64,000 bases of DNA, taken from the NCBI RefSeq assembly GCF_002298975.1, contig NZ_DBMV01000019.1, positions 39,347-103,346 on the forward strand, read 5' to 3'. The translations under genes and the position numbers were made by a program. Of this stretch, positions 52,325 through 61,344 are shown piece after piece. How positions within the stretch are numbered: the first letter of the stretch is position 1; the number at the start of each line of letters is the position of its first letter. The notes below the pieces were generated by a model. It had not been told where the DNA came from. It saw only the letters and a program-made list of their open reading frames with translations, and did not search any database. Origin of the DNA: Ralstonia sp. UBA689 (GTDB lineage Bacteria > Pseudomonadota > Gammaproteobacteria > Burkholderiales > Burkholderiaceae).

Positions 52325-54268
52325 ATGCAATCGCACGACCTGCTTGTCAATTTCGTCATCTACCTGGCTGCGGCCGTGGCAGCGGTGCCGCTGGCGCGCC
52401 GGCTGGGCCTGGGCTCCGTGCTTGGCTATCTGCTGGCTGGCGTGATCGTCGGCCCGTGGGGCCTGCGGCTGATCACCAGCGTGCAGTCGATCCTGGATTT
52501 CTCGGAGTTCGGCGTCGTGCTGATGATGTTCGTGATTGGGCTGGAACTGGAGCCGGCGCGGCTGTGGTCGCTCCGGCGCAGCATCTTCGGTTATGGCGGG
52601 TTGCAGCTTGCGGTATGTGCGCTGGCCGTCGGCCTGGCGGTGATGGCGGTCGGCCACCCGTGGCGCGCGGCGGTGGTGGCCGGGCTGGGGCTGGCGCTGT
52701 CATCCACGGCGATTGCGTTGGCCACGCTCACCGAGCGCAACCTGATGCGCACGCCGGCGGGCTCGGCCAGCTTCGGCATCCTGCTGTTCCAGGACATCGC
52801 GGCCATCCCGATGATTGCGCTGCTGCCGCTTCTGGCGCCTGAGCCCAGCGACGCCTCGGGCGGCCATCACTGGCTGGCGGCGGCCAAGGCGGTGGGCGTG
52901 GTGGCGGCGGTCATCTTTGGCGGGCGCACGCTGCTGCGCCCGGTGCTGCGTGCGATTGCCCGTACCAACATGCGCGAGATGTTTACCTCGTTCTCGCTGC
53001 TGCTGGTGGTGGGTATTGCGTTGCTGATGCACAGCGTTGGCCTGTCGATGGCGCTGGGCGCCTTCATTGCCGGCGTGCTGCTTGCCGATTCCGAATATCG
53101 CCACGCGCTGGAAACCGACATCGAGCCGTTCAAGGGGCTGCTGCTCGGGCTGTTTTTCCTGGCCGTCGGCATGTCGATCGACTTTGGCGTGCTGATGCGA
53201 CAGCCGCTGGCGGTCGTTCTGCTGGTGGTGGTGTTTCTGGTGGTGAAGATCGGCGCGCTGCGTGTGCTGGCAACGCGCTTCGGCATCGCGCGCGGGCAGA
53301 CGTGGCTGTTTGCCTTGCTGCTCTCGCAGGGCGGTGAATTCGCTTTTGTGGTGTTCGGCCCCAGCGTGGCGGGCGAGGTGCTTGGCGCCGAGACAGCCGC
53401 CACACTGAATCTGGTGGTGGCCCTGTCGATGGCCGCCACGCCGCTGCTGCTGCTTTTCCACGACAGGATCCTGGTGCCGCGCCTGATGGATGGCAAGAAG
53501 CGCGCGCCCGACGCCATCGAGCCGCAGGACAACCAGGTCATCATCGCCGGCTTCGGGCGCTTTGGGCAGATCGTCGGCCGCCTGCTCTACAGCCAGGGCT
53601 ACAGCGCCACCGTGCTCGACCACGACCCAGACCAGATCGACATGCTGCGCCGCTTCGGCTTCAAGGTTTTCTATGGTGACGCCACGCGCATGGACCTGCT
53701 CGAAACCGCCGGCGCCGACAAGGCCCGCATGATGGTCGTCGCCATCGACGACATGGAGACGAGCCTGGAGGTGGTCGACCGCGTGCGCGAGCGCTTCCCG
53801 CACCTGACGCTGTATGTGAGGGCGCGCAACGTGTCGCACGTGTACCAGTTGCGCGACCGCGGTGTGGAGGTGATCGAGCGCGAGATGTTCGAGGGCTCGC
53901 TCATGCTCGGCCGCCGCGTGCTGGAGGGCTTGGGCAAGGAGCCTTATGAGGCCCACCGCATCGCGCAGACGTTCCGTCGCCACACGCTCAATTCGATGGA
54001 CCAGGTCTACCCGGTCTACCGCGACCAGAAGCAGTTGGTTTCGCTCGCGCAACAGGGTCGCGACGAGCTGGCCGAGATGTTCCAGCGCGACCGCGCGCAG
54101 CGCAAGCGCCTGCGCGAATCGGGCCTGCCCTGGGGCGAAGGCGATGCGCACGGCGGCGAAGCCGAAGCCCCGGCCGACACCGACGTCGCCAACGAGGCGG
54201 CTGGCGCCGATGCGGCCGGCATGCCGATTGACTGCCCGGCGCGTGCCGGCATCGGCCGCGAGGGCTGA
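52325..54268 (+). CDS. kefC: glutathione-regulated potassium-efflux antiporter (CPA2 family)
   Basis: This 647-aa inner-membrane K+/H+ antiporter acidifies the cytoplasm during electrophile stress. About twelve helices span residues 5-380, including LGLALSSTAIALATL, LLFQDIAAIPMIALLPLL and HSVGLSMALGAFIAGVLLADSEYRH. A cytoplasmic RCK/KTN domain begins at NQVIIAGFGRFGQIVGRLL (about 402-420). The C-terminal 60 residues are charged and Ala-rich. It forms an operon with kefF. Confidence 0.93.
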   Translation: MQSHDLLVNFVIYLAAAVAAVPLARRLGLGSVLGYLLAGVIVGPWGLRLITSVQSILDFSEFGVVLMMFVIGLELEPARLWSLRRSIFGYGGLQLAVCALAVGLAVMAVGHPWRAAVVAGLGLALSSTAIALATLTERNLMRTPAGSASFGILLFQDIAAIPMIALLPLLAPEPSDASGGHHWLAAAKAVGVVAAVIFGGRTLLRPVLRAIARTNMREMFTSFSLLLVVGIALLMHSVGLSMALGAFIAGVLLADSEYRHALETDIEPFKGLLLGLFFLAVGMSIDFGVLMRQPLAVVLLVVVFLVVKIGALRVLATRFGIARGQTWLFALLLSQGGEFAFVVFGPSVAGEVLGAETAATLNLVVALSMAATPLLLLFHDRILVPRLMDGKKRAPDAIEPQDNQVIIAGFGRFGQIVGRLLYSQGYSATVLDHDPDQIDMLRRFGFKVFYGDATRMDLLETAGADKARMMVVAIDDMETSLEVVDRVRERFPHLTLYVRARNVSHVYQLRDRGVEVIEREMFEGSLMLGRRVLEGLGKEPYEAHRIAQTFRRHTLNSMDQVYPVYRDQKQLVSLAQQGRDELAEMFQRDRAQRKRLRESGLPWGEGDAHGGEAEAPADTDVANEAAGADAAGMPIDCPARAGIGREG

Positions 54269-54287
54269 CGCCGGTTGACGAACATAA

Positions 54288-54315
54288 AAAAGGAGCGCTC
54301 ACGGGCGCTCCTTTT
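54288..54315. terminator. bidirectional terminator between kefC and the DUF1835 gene
   Basis: AAAAGGAGCGC and GCGCTCCTTTT form a perfect 11-bp stem around a 6-nt loop between convergent genes; the A/T ends serve both directions. Confidence 0.9.
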
Positions 54316-54335
54316 CTTAGGGGGCGTGCGCAGCG

Positions 54336-55130
54336 CTAAACCGCCACGCTCACATTGCGGCGCAGCTCGCAGGTGGAGAGCGAATCGGCCTCGCCACGCA
54401 GCAGCAACTGGCCGCTGCCGACCAGTTCGCGGCAGCGCCAGAACACGAACCAGTCGCTGGCGAGCAGGCCTTCGATGGCGCCCATGATGCTGCCGACCAC
54501 CTCGCGCGCGCTGGCCCAGTCGGTCGGTACATGTTCGAGAATCACCTCGTCGACCGTGCCATACGACACGGGCACCAGCGTGTTGCCCTTCCACAGCCGC
54601 ACGTCGGCGTTCTCGCGCACGGTCTGCTGCCACTCGTAGGCCAGGCGCCCGATGCGCAGCACCGACACCGGCGCGATGGTCGAAAACCGCCGCGCCAGCC
54701 GCGCGCCCGAATACATGCCGATGGCCGTCAGCGGCCCTTGGCCGTTGGGCGTCTCCAGTTCGCGCGCGTCCATGCCGATCTCGTTGATCCGCTGCGGCGA
54801 CTGGTGCAGGTGAAATGCCACCCGGCGCAGCATGAGCTGATCCGACGCGCTCTGGCCGTGCCAGAGCGCCACTTCGGTGGCGTCTTCGCGCAGGTCGGCC
54901 AGGGAGGCCAACGCATCGCGCATCTCCGCAGCAAAGTCGATGTTGCTGTTGGGGGCCACCCGCTGCCAGAAGCCCGAGCGCGCCATCGCCACGCTGTCGA
55001 CGTCGGCCAGCGGCCCGACGGCGAGATCGTCGCGCAGAACCACTACGGAATCGGGGCGGCCAGCCTGTGCGAGCGCCTGCTTGAGCGTGGCGCCGGCAAC
55101 ATCGCCGTTGACGACATGGATGTATTGCAT
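54336..55130 (-). CDS. DUF1835/DUF3658 domain protein
   Basis: This 264-aa cytoplasmic protein begins MQYIHVVNGDVAGATLKQAL, the DUF1835 signature, with RDDLAVGPLADVDS, then EVALWHGQSASDQLMLRRVAFHL. The C-terminal part (YGTVDEVILEHVPTDWASAREVVGSIMG) fits DUF3658, the usual partner. No biochemical role is established for the family. The start MQYIHV is chosen over the 22-residue Arg/Thr extension. It is convergent with kefC. Confidence 0.87.
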   Translation of the reverse strand: MQYIHVVNGDVAGATLKQALAQAGRPDSVVVLRDDLAVGPLADVDSVAMARSGFWQRVAPNSNIDFAAEMRDALASLADLREDATEVALWHGQSASDQLMLRRVAFHLHQSPQRINEIGMDARELETPNGQGPLTAIGMYSGARLARRFSTIAPVSVLRIGRLAYEWQQTVRENADVRLWKGNTLVPVSYGTVDEVILEHVPTDWASAREVVGSIMGAIEGLLASDWFVFWRCRELVGSGQLLLRGEADSLSTCELRRNVSVAV

Positions 55131-55315
55131 GGCGGCAATTGTAGCGACAGTGTCAGCGGTGCGCTTTCGTTTTGCGCAGCTCTGCCGATATTCCATTGAG
55201 CGGCGTCATGGCCTCTATCCGAAGGTGGGATGGCACCACGGGCAACCGTCAGGCGGACGTGCGAAGATGGCACTTTTGTTGCAGACCATAACTAAGAAGC
55301 AGGTGAGGGATATCC

Positions 55316-56626
55316 ATGAAAGCTCAATCGGTTGCGCAGCGAATGCGTCCGGCCATGTTGTCGTTGCTGGTGGCTGCCGGCTCGCTGGCAGCAGGCCAAG
55401 CCGCCGCTGTGCCGCCCGCCGAGGTTTACAAGCGCGCCCAGCAGGAAAAGCCCGCGCTGATCGACACCATGAAGACGCTGGTGTCGATCGAATCGGGCAG
55501 CAAGGACATCGAGGGCCTGGACAAGATCGCTGGCGTGATTGCCGATCGCCTGCGCGGGCTGGGCGGTGACGTCAAGCTGATCGACCCGAGCGACCACGCC
55601 TACCGCATGGCCGACACGCCAGAGAAGATCGGCAAGATGGTGCTGGCGCGCTTCAAGGGCGAGGGCAAGCGCAACATCATGCTGATCGCGCACATGGATA
55701 CGGTGTACCTGAAGGGCATGCTCACGCAGCAGCCGTTCCGCATCGACGGCGACCGCGCCTACGGCCTGGGCATCGCCGATGACAAGAACGGCGTGGCGGT
55801 CATTCTGCACACGATCTCGATCCTGCAGTCGGTGGGCTTCAAGCAATATGGCACGCTCACGGTGCTGATCAACGGCGATGAAGAGATCAGCTCACCCGGC
55901 GCGCGCGCCATGCAGGCCAAGCTGGGCGCCGAGCAGGATGCCGTGTTCTCGTGCGAAGGCACCCGCGTGAACGCCGACAAGCTGTCGCTGGCCACCAGCG
56001 GCATCGGCGCGATCCTGCTCGATGTGAAGGGCAAGGCCTCGCACGCCGGTGGTGCGCCGGAGCAGGGCCGCAACGCGCTGTATGAACTGTCGCACCAGGT
56101 GCTGCAGATGCGCGACCTCTCCAACCCGCCGACAGGCCTGAAGGTCAACTGGACGGTTGCCCAGGCTGGCACCAACCGCAACGTGATTCCCGCCGTGGCC
56201 AGCGCCCAGGCCGACGTGCGCCTGCTGCGCGGGGCCGACGCCGACAAGCTGGAAGAAGCCGTCAACGAGCGCATCAAGAACAAGCTGATCCCGGATGCGC
56301 AGGTCACGGCCAGGTTCGAGCGCCGCCGCCCGCCGCTGGAAGCCACGCCGGCCGCGCGCGTGCTGGCCGAGCACGCCCAGAAGATCTACGGCGAACTCGG
56401 CAAGACGCTGGAGATCGACGATAAGGCCGAAGGCGGCGGCACCGATGCTGCGTTTGCCGCCTCCAAGACGAAAGCGCCGGTCATCGAGCGCTTTGGCCTG
56501 GCGAGCTTCGGCGCGCATTCGAACGACGCCGAGTACGTCGACCTGAACTCCATCGTGCCGCGCCTGTATCTGCTGACGCGCATGGTCATGGACGTGTCGC
56601 GCGACCGAGTGGGCGTGACCAAGTAA
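55316..56626 (+). CDS. secreted M20-family metallopeptidase (glutamate carboxypeptidase type)
   Basis: This 436-aa exported peptidase has a signal peptide (MLSLLVAAGSLAAGQAAA, cleavage near residue 31). The two-zinc site residues are in IMLIAHMDTVYLKG (His, Asp), YGLGIADDKNGVAV (bridging Asp), INGDEEISSPGAR (catalytic Glu pair) and the final His in FGAHSNDAEYVD. The dimerisation lid has SHAGGAPEQGRNAL. It is close to carboxypeptidase G2, which removes C-terminal glutamate from folates and peptides. A terminator follows, and no partner gene is adjacent. Confidence 0.93.
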   Translation: MKAQSVAQRMRPAMLSLLVAAGSLAAGQAAAVPPAEVYKRAQQEKPALIDTMKTLVSIESGSKDIEGLDKIAGVIADRLRGLGGDVKLIDPSDHAYRMADTPEKIGKMVLARFKGEGKRNIMLIAHMDTVYLKGMLTQQPFRIDGDRAYGLGIADDKNGVAVILHTISILQSVGFKQYGTLTVLINGDEEISSPGARAMQAKLGAEQDAVFSCEGTRVNADKLSLATSGIGAILLDVKGKASHAGGAPEQGRNALYELSHQVLQMRDLSNPPTGLKVNWTVAQAGTNRNVIPAVASAQADVRLLRGADADKLEEAVNERIKNKLIPDAQVTARFERRRPPLEATPAARVLAEHAQKIYGELGKTLEIDDKAEGGGTDAAFAASKTKAPVIERFGLASFGAHSNDAEYVDLNSIVPRLYLLTRMVMDVSRDRVGVTK

Positions 56627-56669
56627 AGCGATAGGTCCGGATGGGGCGGTAACGGGTTGCTCTACGGAC

Positions 56670-56703
56670 ACGGGGCGGTTGCCAATTGGCGCCGCCCCGT
56701 TTT
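56670..56703 (+). terminator. terminator of the M20 peptidase gene
   Basis: ACGGGGCGG and CCGCCCCGT pair over 9 bp around a 13-nt loop, followed by TTT, 44 nt after the stop. Confidence 0.75.
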
Positions 56704-56726
56704 CTATTGGGCGCGCCGCAATGAAG

Positions 56727-56757
56727 AAGCCCCGCTGGCGCATCACCAGCGGGGCTT
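56727..56757 (-). terminator. hairpin, probable terminator of the small secreted protein gene
   Basis: AAGCCCCGCTGG and CCAGCGGGGCTT form a perfect 12-bp stem with a 7-nt loop. Only a weak T tract follows on the minus strand. Confidence 0.65.
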
Positions 56758-56837
56758 GAGTGGGCCAAAGGCGGGAAGTGGAGGATGCTTGGAGAGCGGC
56801 CCTTAATCGGAACAGCGACAGTTTGCCGATCAAGGCA

Positions 56838-57128
56838 TCAATTCGGTACCGGATAGCCGTAGACCGTGCCGCCACCATCGCGCGAGCGGCCGGCCGGATC
56901 GCTGCGCGTGCCTTCGGTGTACGGGTCGAAGCGCCCGCGCCCGCTGCGCATGCCTTCTGAATAGGGATCGAAACGCCCACTGCGGGCGCCGTCGCTATAC
57001 ACGTCAAAACGATCCGCCCGGGCAGCTTGGCCAAACACTTCAACACGGCTGGCCTGCGCCCAAGCGCTACCTGCCGCCAGGGCACCGGCCGCCAACAGCG
57101 CGGCCATACCAATTTGCTTGAGTCGCAT
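56838..57128 (-). CDS. small secreted protein with FDxY repeats
   Basis: This 96-aa protein has a signal peptide (MAALLAAGALAAGSAWA, cleavage near residue 25). The mature part holds three tandem repeats of about 13 residues: RFDVYSDGARSG, RFDPYSEGMRSG and RFDPYTEGTRSD. It ends GGTVYGYPVPN. AAGGAG lies upstream of MRLKQIG. The repeats are rich in Asp, Tyr, Arg and Gly, suggesting an extended or ion-binding surface. No named family was recognised. It is monocistronic. Confidence 0.8.
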   Translation of the reverse strand: MRLKQIGMAALLAAGALAAGSAWAQASRVEVFGQAARADRFDVYSDGARSGRFDPYSEGMRSGRGRFDPYTEGTRSDPAGRSRDGGGTVYGYPVPN

Positions 57129-57633
57129 GGCGAACTCCTTCTTCAACTGATTTTCGATGCTGTTTTTCAGGCGTGGTCTTGTGTACGTCCTGCCACGGCC
57201 TGAAGGTTAGGTCAGGGGGCAGGCCCTATCCACGGTGGTGCGACGAACGGTTTGTTGTCGGCGCCGAAATGATGCAAGTCAGCGTGAAAAGAGGACGAAA
57301 GACGCGCCAACCCGCTTGATTGTCTGGGCATTGATTCAGCCTTTTTGCCTAATCAGCGGAATGTTTGAAACGGGGCGGCCAGTCTTGGTGCACCACAGCA
57401 GGGCGCGACGAGCTGATAAGCCTTGCCAGAGGCCGTTTTGGTGCGCCGCATTAAGAGCGATGCGCGCTTACCACACTTCGTGGGGCGATTCTGTGAATTG
57501 CTTTGCCGGGCTTAAGGGCTTTTGTTAAATTTGCGCGGCGTTTCCGACAAGGAAACAAATGAAATCGGAGGAGCCCAACCTCATGCACACGGGGGCGGGC
57601 GGTTTGAGACAACTCTTTTATTTACGAGCCCAC
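57129..57633. other. intergenic region, 505 bp, upstream of the porin
   Basis: The gap holds the divergent promoters of the small secreted protein and the porin. TGGTGCACCA (57386-57395) is a 10-bp palindrome, and a related TTGGTGCGCC word follows near 57440. GTTTCC / GGAAAC (57540-57556) makes a small hairpin in the porin leader. A long leader like this is typical of regulated porins and could contain an sRNA target. No gene was seen. Confidence 0.4.
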
Positions 57634-58776
57634 ATGAAAAAGTCTGCCATTCTGGTTGCAGTTGGCACCCTGTTCGCAGGTGCTGCTTACGCCCAATCGA
57701 GCGTGACGCTGTACGGTATTGTCGACGCTAGCATTCACTACACGACCAACAACGATGCCGCGGGCCACAGCCTGCTGCAATTGGACAACGGCGCGGTGTC
57801 CAACAGCCGTTGGGGCCTGAAGGGCTCGGAAGACCTGGGTGGCGGCAACAAGGCGCTGTTTGTGCTGGAAAGCGGCTTTGATCCGGATACCGGCCGTGGC
57901 AACGGCGGTGCACTGTTCAATCGTCAATCGTTCGTGGGCCTGTCCAACAGCAGCATGGGCACCGTCACGCTGGGCCGTCAATACAACTTCGGCTTCACGA
58001 TGGGCGGCAACTTCGATCCGCTGGGCGTGGGTAACTACCTGGAAAACTCCTGGGTGTACTACGGCGTGACCGGTCTGCGTGAGTCGAACATGCTCAAGTA
58101 CGAAGGCAAGTGGAACGGCCTGTACGTTGGCGCGGGCTATGGTTTCGGCGAGAAGGCCGGCAGCGCAGCAGACAACCGCTACATGGGTGGTGCCGTGTCG
58201 TATGAATTCGGCCCGGCCTTGATCGGCGCGTTCTACCAGCAACAGCAAGACTCCACCGCCGCTGGCAACAAGCAGAAAGTCTGGGGTGTCGGTGGTAACT
58301 ACACCGTTGGTCCGGCCAAGCTGTTCCTGGGCTATATCGACAGCAGCGATAACACTGGGTGCGTGAATGTGGGTAACGGTGCCACGGGTTGCGCGGGCGA
58401 CCACAGCACGTTCGGCCTGAACCTGTATAACATTGCTTCCGGCCCTGGCACGGTGCCTGGCGCAACGAAGCGCCGCGACCGTATCGGTCTGGGTGGTGTG
58501 ACGTATCAAGTCACCCCGGCATTGGCTCTGACGGGCGCGTTCTACTACGACAGCATCAAGAATGCTGCGCTGGACTCGGGCAATGACGGCAAGCGCTACA
58601 CGGGCGTGCTGCTGGCTGAGTACTCGCTGTCCAAGCGTACCCAAGTGTATGGCACCGTTGCGTACGATAAGGTGAAGGACGCTGCAGTTCCGGAAGTCCC
58701 GGGCGGCACGAGCACCGGCGCAGGCGCCAAGACCAACCAAGTTGGCGCTAGCGTGGGTATCCGCCACATCTTCTAA
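57634..58776 (+). CDS. outer-membrane porin (Burkholderiales trimeric type)
   Basis: This 380-aa protein forms a 16-strand outer-membrane channel. The signal peptide MKKSAILVAVGTLFAGAAYA is cleaved before QSSVTLYGIVDASIHY, the standard first strand. Further hallmarks are SRWGLKGSEDLGGGNKALFVLESGFD, RQSFVGLSNSSMGTVTLGRQYN, the loop-3 region and the C-terminal strand ending VGASVGIRHIF with terminal Phe. Codon choice is highly biased, as expected of an abundant protein. A terminator follows. Confidence 0.95.
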   Translation: MKKSAILVAVGTLFAGAAYAQSSVTLYGIVDASIHYTTNNDAAGHSLLQLDNGAVSNSRWGLKGSEDLGGGNKALFVLESGFDPDTGRGNGGALFNRQSFVGLSNSSMGTVTLGRQYNFGFTMGGNFDPLGVGNYLENSWVYYGVTGLRESNMLKYEGKWNGLYVGAGYGFGEKAGSAADNRYMGGAVSYEFGPALIGAFYQQQQDSTAAGNKQKVWGVGGNYTVGPAKLFLGYIDSSDNTGCVNVGNGATGCAGDHSTFGLNLYNIASGPGTVPGATKRRDRIGLGGVTYQVTPALALTGAFYYDSIKNAALDSGNDGKRYTGVLLAEYSLSKRTQVYGTVAYDKVKDAAVPEVPGGTSTGAGAKTNQVGASVGIRHIF

Positions 58777-58803
58777 TCGACGCAGTCGCTCGATTGGGAA
58801 CGG

Positions 58804-58827
58804 AAAAGGCGCCTTCGGGCGCCTTTT
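58804..58827 (+). terminator. porin terminator
   Basis: AAAAGGCGCC and GGCGCCTTTT form a perfect 10-bp stem with a TTCG loop, followed by CTTTT. Confidence 0.9.
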
Positions 58828-58871
58828 CTTTTGCCCATCGTCCAGCAAGTCTGCCTGGGCATCTGCCTACA

Positions 58872-59903
58872 ATGGCACTTTCCGATTCCTCTCTCTCGCG
58901 TGCCATGCCTGCTGAACGTTCCGCCCGTCGTCGTCTGATTGTTTCTGCCGCGCTGTTGTGTGCCGGTGTGCCGCTGTTTGCGGCCATGCCCGCGCTGGCG
59001 CAGGATTATCCGGCCAAGCCGATCCGCATCATCGTGGCGTACCCGACCGGTGGCATTTCCGACAACGTGGCGCGCGCGCTGGGCGAGAGGCTGTCTGCCC
59101 AGCTCGGTCAGCCGGCGGTGGTGGAAAACCGCGCGGGCGCGGGCGGCAGCATCGGCATGGACGCGGTGGCCAAGGCGGCGCCGGATGGCTACACGCTGGG
59201 CTTCTCGTCGGTGAGCCCGCTCACGCTCAACCCGTATTTCGGCAGGCTGCCGTACGACCCGCTCAAGGACATCGTGCCCGTGGCCAATGTCATGTACGCG
59301 CCGATGATTTTGCTGGGCACGCCGTCGTTCACGGGCAAGAGCTTTGCCGACATGCTGAGCCAGTCGCGTACCAAGCCGGGTTCGATCCGCTGGTCGACCT
59401 CGGGTAACGGCACCGTGGGGCATCTGGCGCTGGAGCAGATCAAGTCGCAGGCGCGTGTGGACATCACGCTCATTCCCTACAAGGGCGGCGGCCAGCAATT
59501 GACGGATGCGCTGGGCGGGCAGGTGGAGGTGATGTCGACCAACGTTGGCCCGACGCTGATGCAGCACATCACTAGCGGCAAGCTGCGCCCGCTGGCGGTG
59601 GGTGCGCCGCACCGGCTCGATTCCCTGCCGAACGTGCCGACTTTCGTCGAGCTGGGCTACGCCAAGGCCAACATGGCATCGACCTTCGGCGTGTTTGCAC
59701 CGGCCAGGACACCCGCGCCGGTCATTGCACGGCTGAACACCGAGATCAACAAGGCGCTGGCGGCCCCCGACCTGCGCGAGCGTCTCATGCAAGCCGCGGT
59801 AGTGCCGGCCGGCGGCACGGCCGAGCAGTTTGCCGCCACCATTCGCGCGGAATACGACAGCAACGGCCGCATCGTGCGCGCCGCCGGCATCAAGGAGCAG
59901 TGA
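58872..59903 (+). CDS. tripartite tricarboxylate transporter substrate-binding (Bug) protein
   Basis: This 343-aa periplasmic binding protein belongs to the Bug family, which is greatly expanded in betaproteobacteria. After the signal peptide (AALLCAGVPLFAAMPALAQ) comes DYPAKPIRIIVAYPTGGISDNVARAL, the ligand phosphate/carboxylate loop, then NRAGAGGSIGMDAVAKAAPDGYTLGF and the second-domain IPYKGGGQQLTDALGGQVEVM. It is an orphan: no TctA/TctB membrane genes are nearby. Starts at 58872 (MALSD) and 58905 (MPAERS) are both possible. The ligand is unknown. Confidence 0.93.
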   Translation: MALSDSSLSRAMPAERSARRRLIVSAALLCAGVPLFAAMPALAQDYPAKPIRIIVAYPTGGISDNVARALGERLSAQLGQPAVVENRAGAGGSIGMDAVAKAAPDGYTLGFSSVSPLTLNPYFGRLPYDPLKDIVPVANVMYAPMILLGTPSFTGKSFADMLSQSRTKPGSIRWSTSGNGTVGHLALEQIKSQARVDITLIPYKGGGQQLTDALGGQVEVMSTNVGPTLMQHITSGKLRPLAVGAPHRLDSLPNVPTFVELGYAKANMASTFGVFAPARTPAPVIARLNTEINKALAAPDLRERLMQAAVVPAGGTAEQFAATIRAEYDSNGRIVRAAGIKEQ

Positions 59904-59916
59904 GACTCAGGCTGGG

Positions 59917-60612
59917 TCAGGCGGTAAAGCGGTAGCCGACGCCGACCTCGGTCAGCAGGTGCTCCGGCCGCGTCGGATCGCGCTCGAGCTTGTGGCGCAG
60001 GTGGCCCATGTAGATGCGCAGATAGTGGCTGCTGTCCGAATGAGCGGGGCCCCAGACCTCGCGCAGCAGTTCGCGGTGCGTCATCACCGTGCCGCGCCGG
60101 CCGAGCAGTACGGCCAGCAGCCGGTACTCGATGGGCGTGAGGTGCACCGCTTCGCCGCTGCGCGTGACCAGGCGACGCGCGAGGTCGACTTCCACCTCGC
60201 CGAAGCGGACGACGCTGCCGCCGTCCTCGCCGCGCTTGGCATGGCGGCGCAGCAGCACACGCAGACGGGCGATCAGTTCCCCCACGCCGAAGGGTTTGGT
60301 GAGGTAGTCGTCGGCGCCGGCATCGAGCGCGTCGATCTTGTCACGCTCGTCCACTCGGGCCGAGAGCACCAGCACAGGCACCTCCGTCCAGGTACGCAGC
60401 TCGCGAATCAGTTGCATGCCGTCGCCGTCGGGCAGTCCAAGGTCGAGGATGACCGCATCCGGCTGGCGCGTGCCGGCCTCGATCAGGCCGCGCTCCACAC
60501 GATCGGCTTCATGGACTTCGCAGCCTTCCTCCTCCAGCGCGGCGCGGACGAAGCGGCGGATATGCGGCTCGTCGTCGATGACGAGGACGGTGGGCGTAAA
60601 TGTGAACGGCAT
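59917..60612 (-). CDS. kdpE: KdpE-type OmpR-family response regulator
   Basis: This 231-aa regulator closely follows KdpE: VLVIDDEPHIRRFVRAALEEEGCEV, AVILDLGLPDGDGMQLIRELR with the phosphoacceptor Asp near residue 53, LSARVDERDKIDALDAGADDYLTKPFGVGEL, and the winged helix LTPIEYRLLAVLLGRRGTVMTHRELLREVWGP with HYLRIYMGHLRHKLE. KdpE normally sits after kdpD and controls the potassium pump KdpFABC. Here none of those genes is adjacent. Starts at 60612 (MPFTFTP) and 60621 (MRVMP) are possible. Confidence 0.9.
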   Translation of the reverse strand: MPFTFTPTVLVIDDEPHIRRFVRAALEEEGCEVHEADRVERGLIEAGTRQPDAVILDLGLPDGDGMQLIRELRTWTEVPVLVLSARVDERDKIDALDAGADDYLTKPFGVGELIARLRVLLRRHAKRGEDGGSVVRFGEVEVDLARRLVTRSGEAVHLTPIEYRLLAVLLGRRGTVMTHRELLREVWGPAHSDSSHYLRIYMGHLRHKLERDPTRPEHLLTEVGVGYRFTA

Positions 60613-60638
60613 GACGCGCATTGTAGAGCGCCGGCCAT

Positions 60639-60665
60639 AAAAAAACGGACCCCGCAGGGTCCGTT
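60639..60665 (-). terminator. terminator of the HiPIP gene
   Basis: AACGGACCC and GGGTCCGTT pair over 9 bp with a CGCA loop; on the minus strand seven T follow. It separates the HiPIP gene from kdpE. Confidence 0.9.
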
Positions 60666-60685
60666 CATATTGGCGTGGATGCTGC

Positions 60686-60997
60686 TTACGCCTTCTTTGC
60701 CCAGGCGCTGCACCAGCCCTTGTTGGCGACATCCTTGCCGGCAAACAGCGGGCAGCCGCCTTGTGCCGCCGTGCCGCCCTGATACAGCGCGCAGTTGCCG
60801 CAGTGCTGATCCGGAGTGTGCTTGGGGTACTTGGCCTTGTCGGCCTTGGCGGTGTCGCTCACGTAGCCCAGGGCGATAGCTTGCGGGTCCTTCTCCGACA
60901 CCATCGGGTTGGCTGCGCGAGCCAGGCCCGACATGCCGACGGCGCCAGCGGCGGCCACGATGGGGATGCTCTTCAGGAATTGACGACGGTTGGACAT
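60686..60997 (-). CDS. high-potential iron-sulfur protein (HiPIP)
   Basis: This 103-aa periplasmic electron carrier is exported folded by the Tat system: the leader has MSNRRQFLKSIPIVAAAGAVGMSG with the twin Arg. The mature part has the HiPIP cysteine pattern HCGNCALYQ, then GGCPLFAG and GWCSAWAKKA, binding one [4Fe-4S] cluster. HiPIPs pass electrons to oxidases or denitrification enzymes. A terminator follows the gene. Confidence 0.94.
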   Translation of the reverse strand: MSNRRQFLKSIPIVAAAGAVGMSGLARAANPMVSEKDPQAIALGYVSDTAKADKAKYPKHTPDQHCGNCALYQGGTAAQGGCPLFAGKDVANKGWCSAWAKKA

Positions 60998-61344
60998 GCT
61001 GATTCCTTTTGTGGGAGTGTGTTGTTTGGCGTCCCATGCATCGCTGGTGCCCAAGCACCGGCTCGCCCTAGGGGACAGCGGACGGCGTCGGCGCGCCATT
61101 TTCCCGCCCGTGCATTCTGGCACAGCAATCGGCCGGTGGCATCTGCGTGTGGTCAATGTTCCCCATACCCAGGCGCAGCAATCGCTCACTTCCGTGGCCC
61201 GCAGCCCGATCGGGAACGGGCCGCAGCGCGGCGCGTGGCTCAGGGATGGCGCGGCAAATTCACTCGCCATCGGCCATCCAGCTGATCCTGTTTGTCCGCT
61301 CGAGGGCAGCGTGTGCGCCAAGGATGACAATTTGCCGCACGTGA
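60998..61344. other. intergenic region, 347 bp
   Basis: This lies between the HiPIP start and the hisC stop, both on the minus strand, so it should hold the HiPIP promoter. A small hairpin GGTGC-CCAA-GCACC is at 61046-61059. No gene or strong promoter match was seen. Confidence 0.4.
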
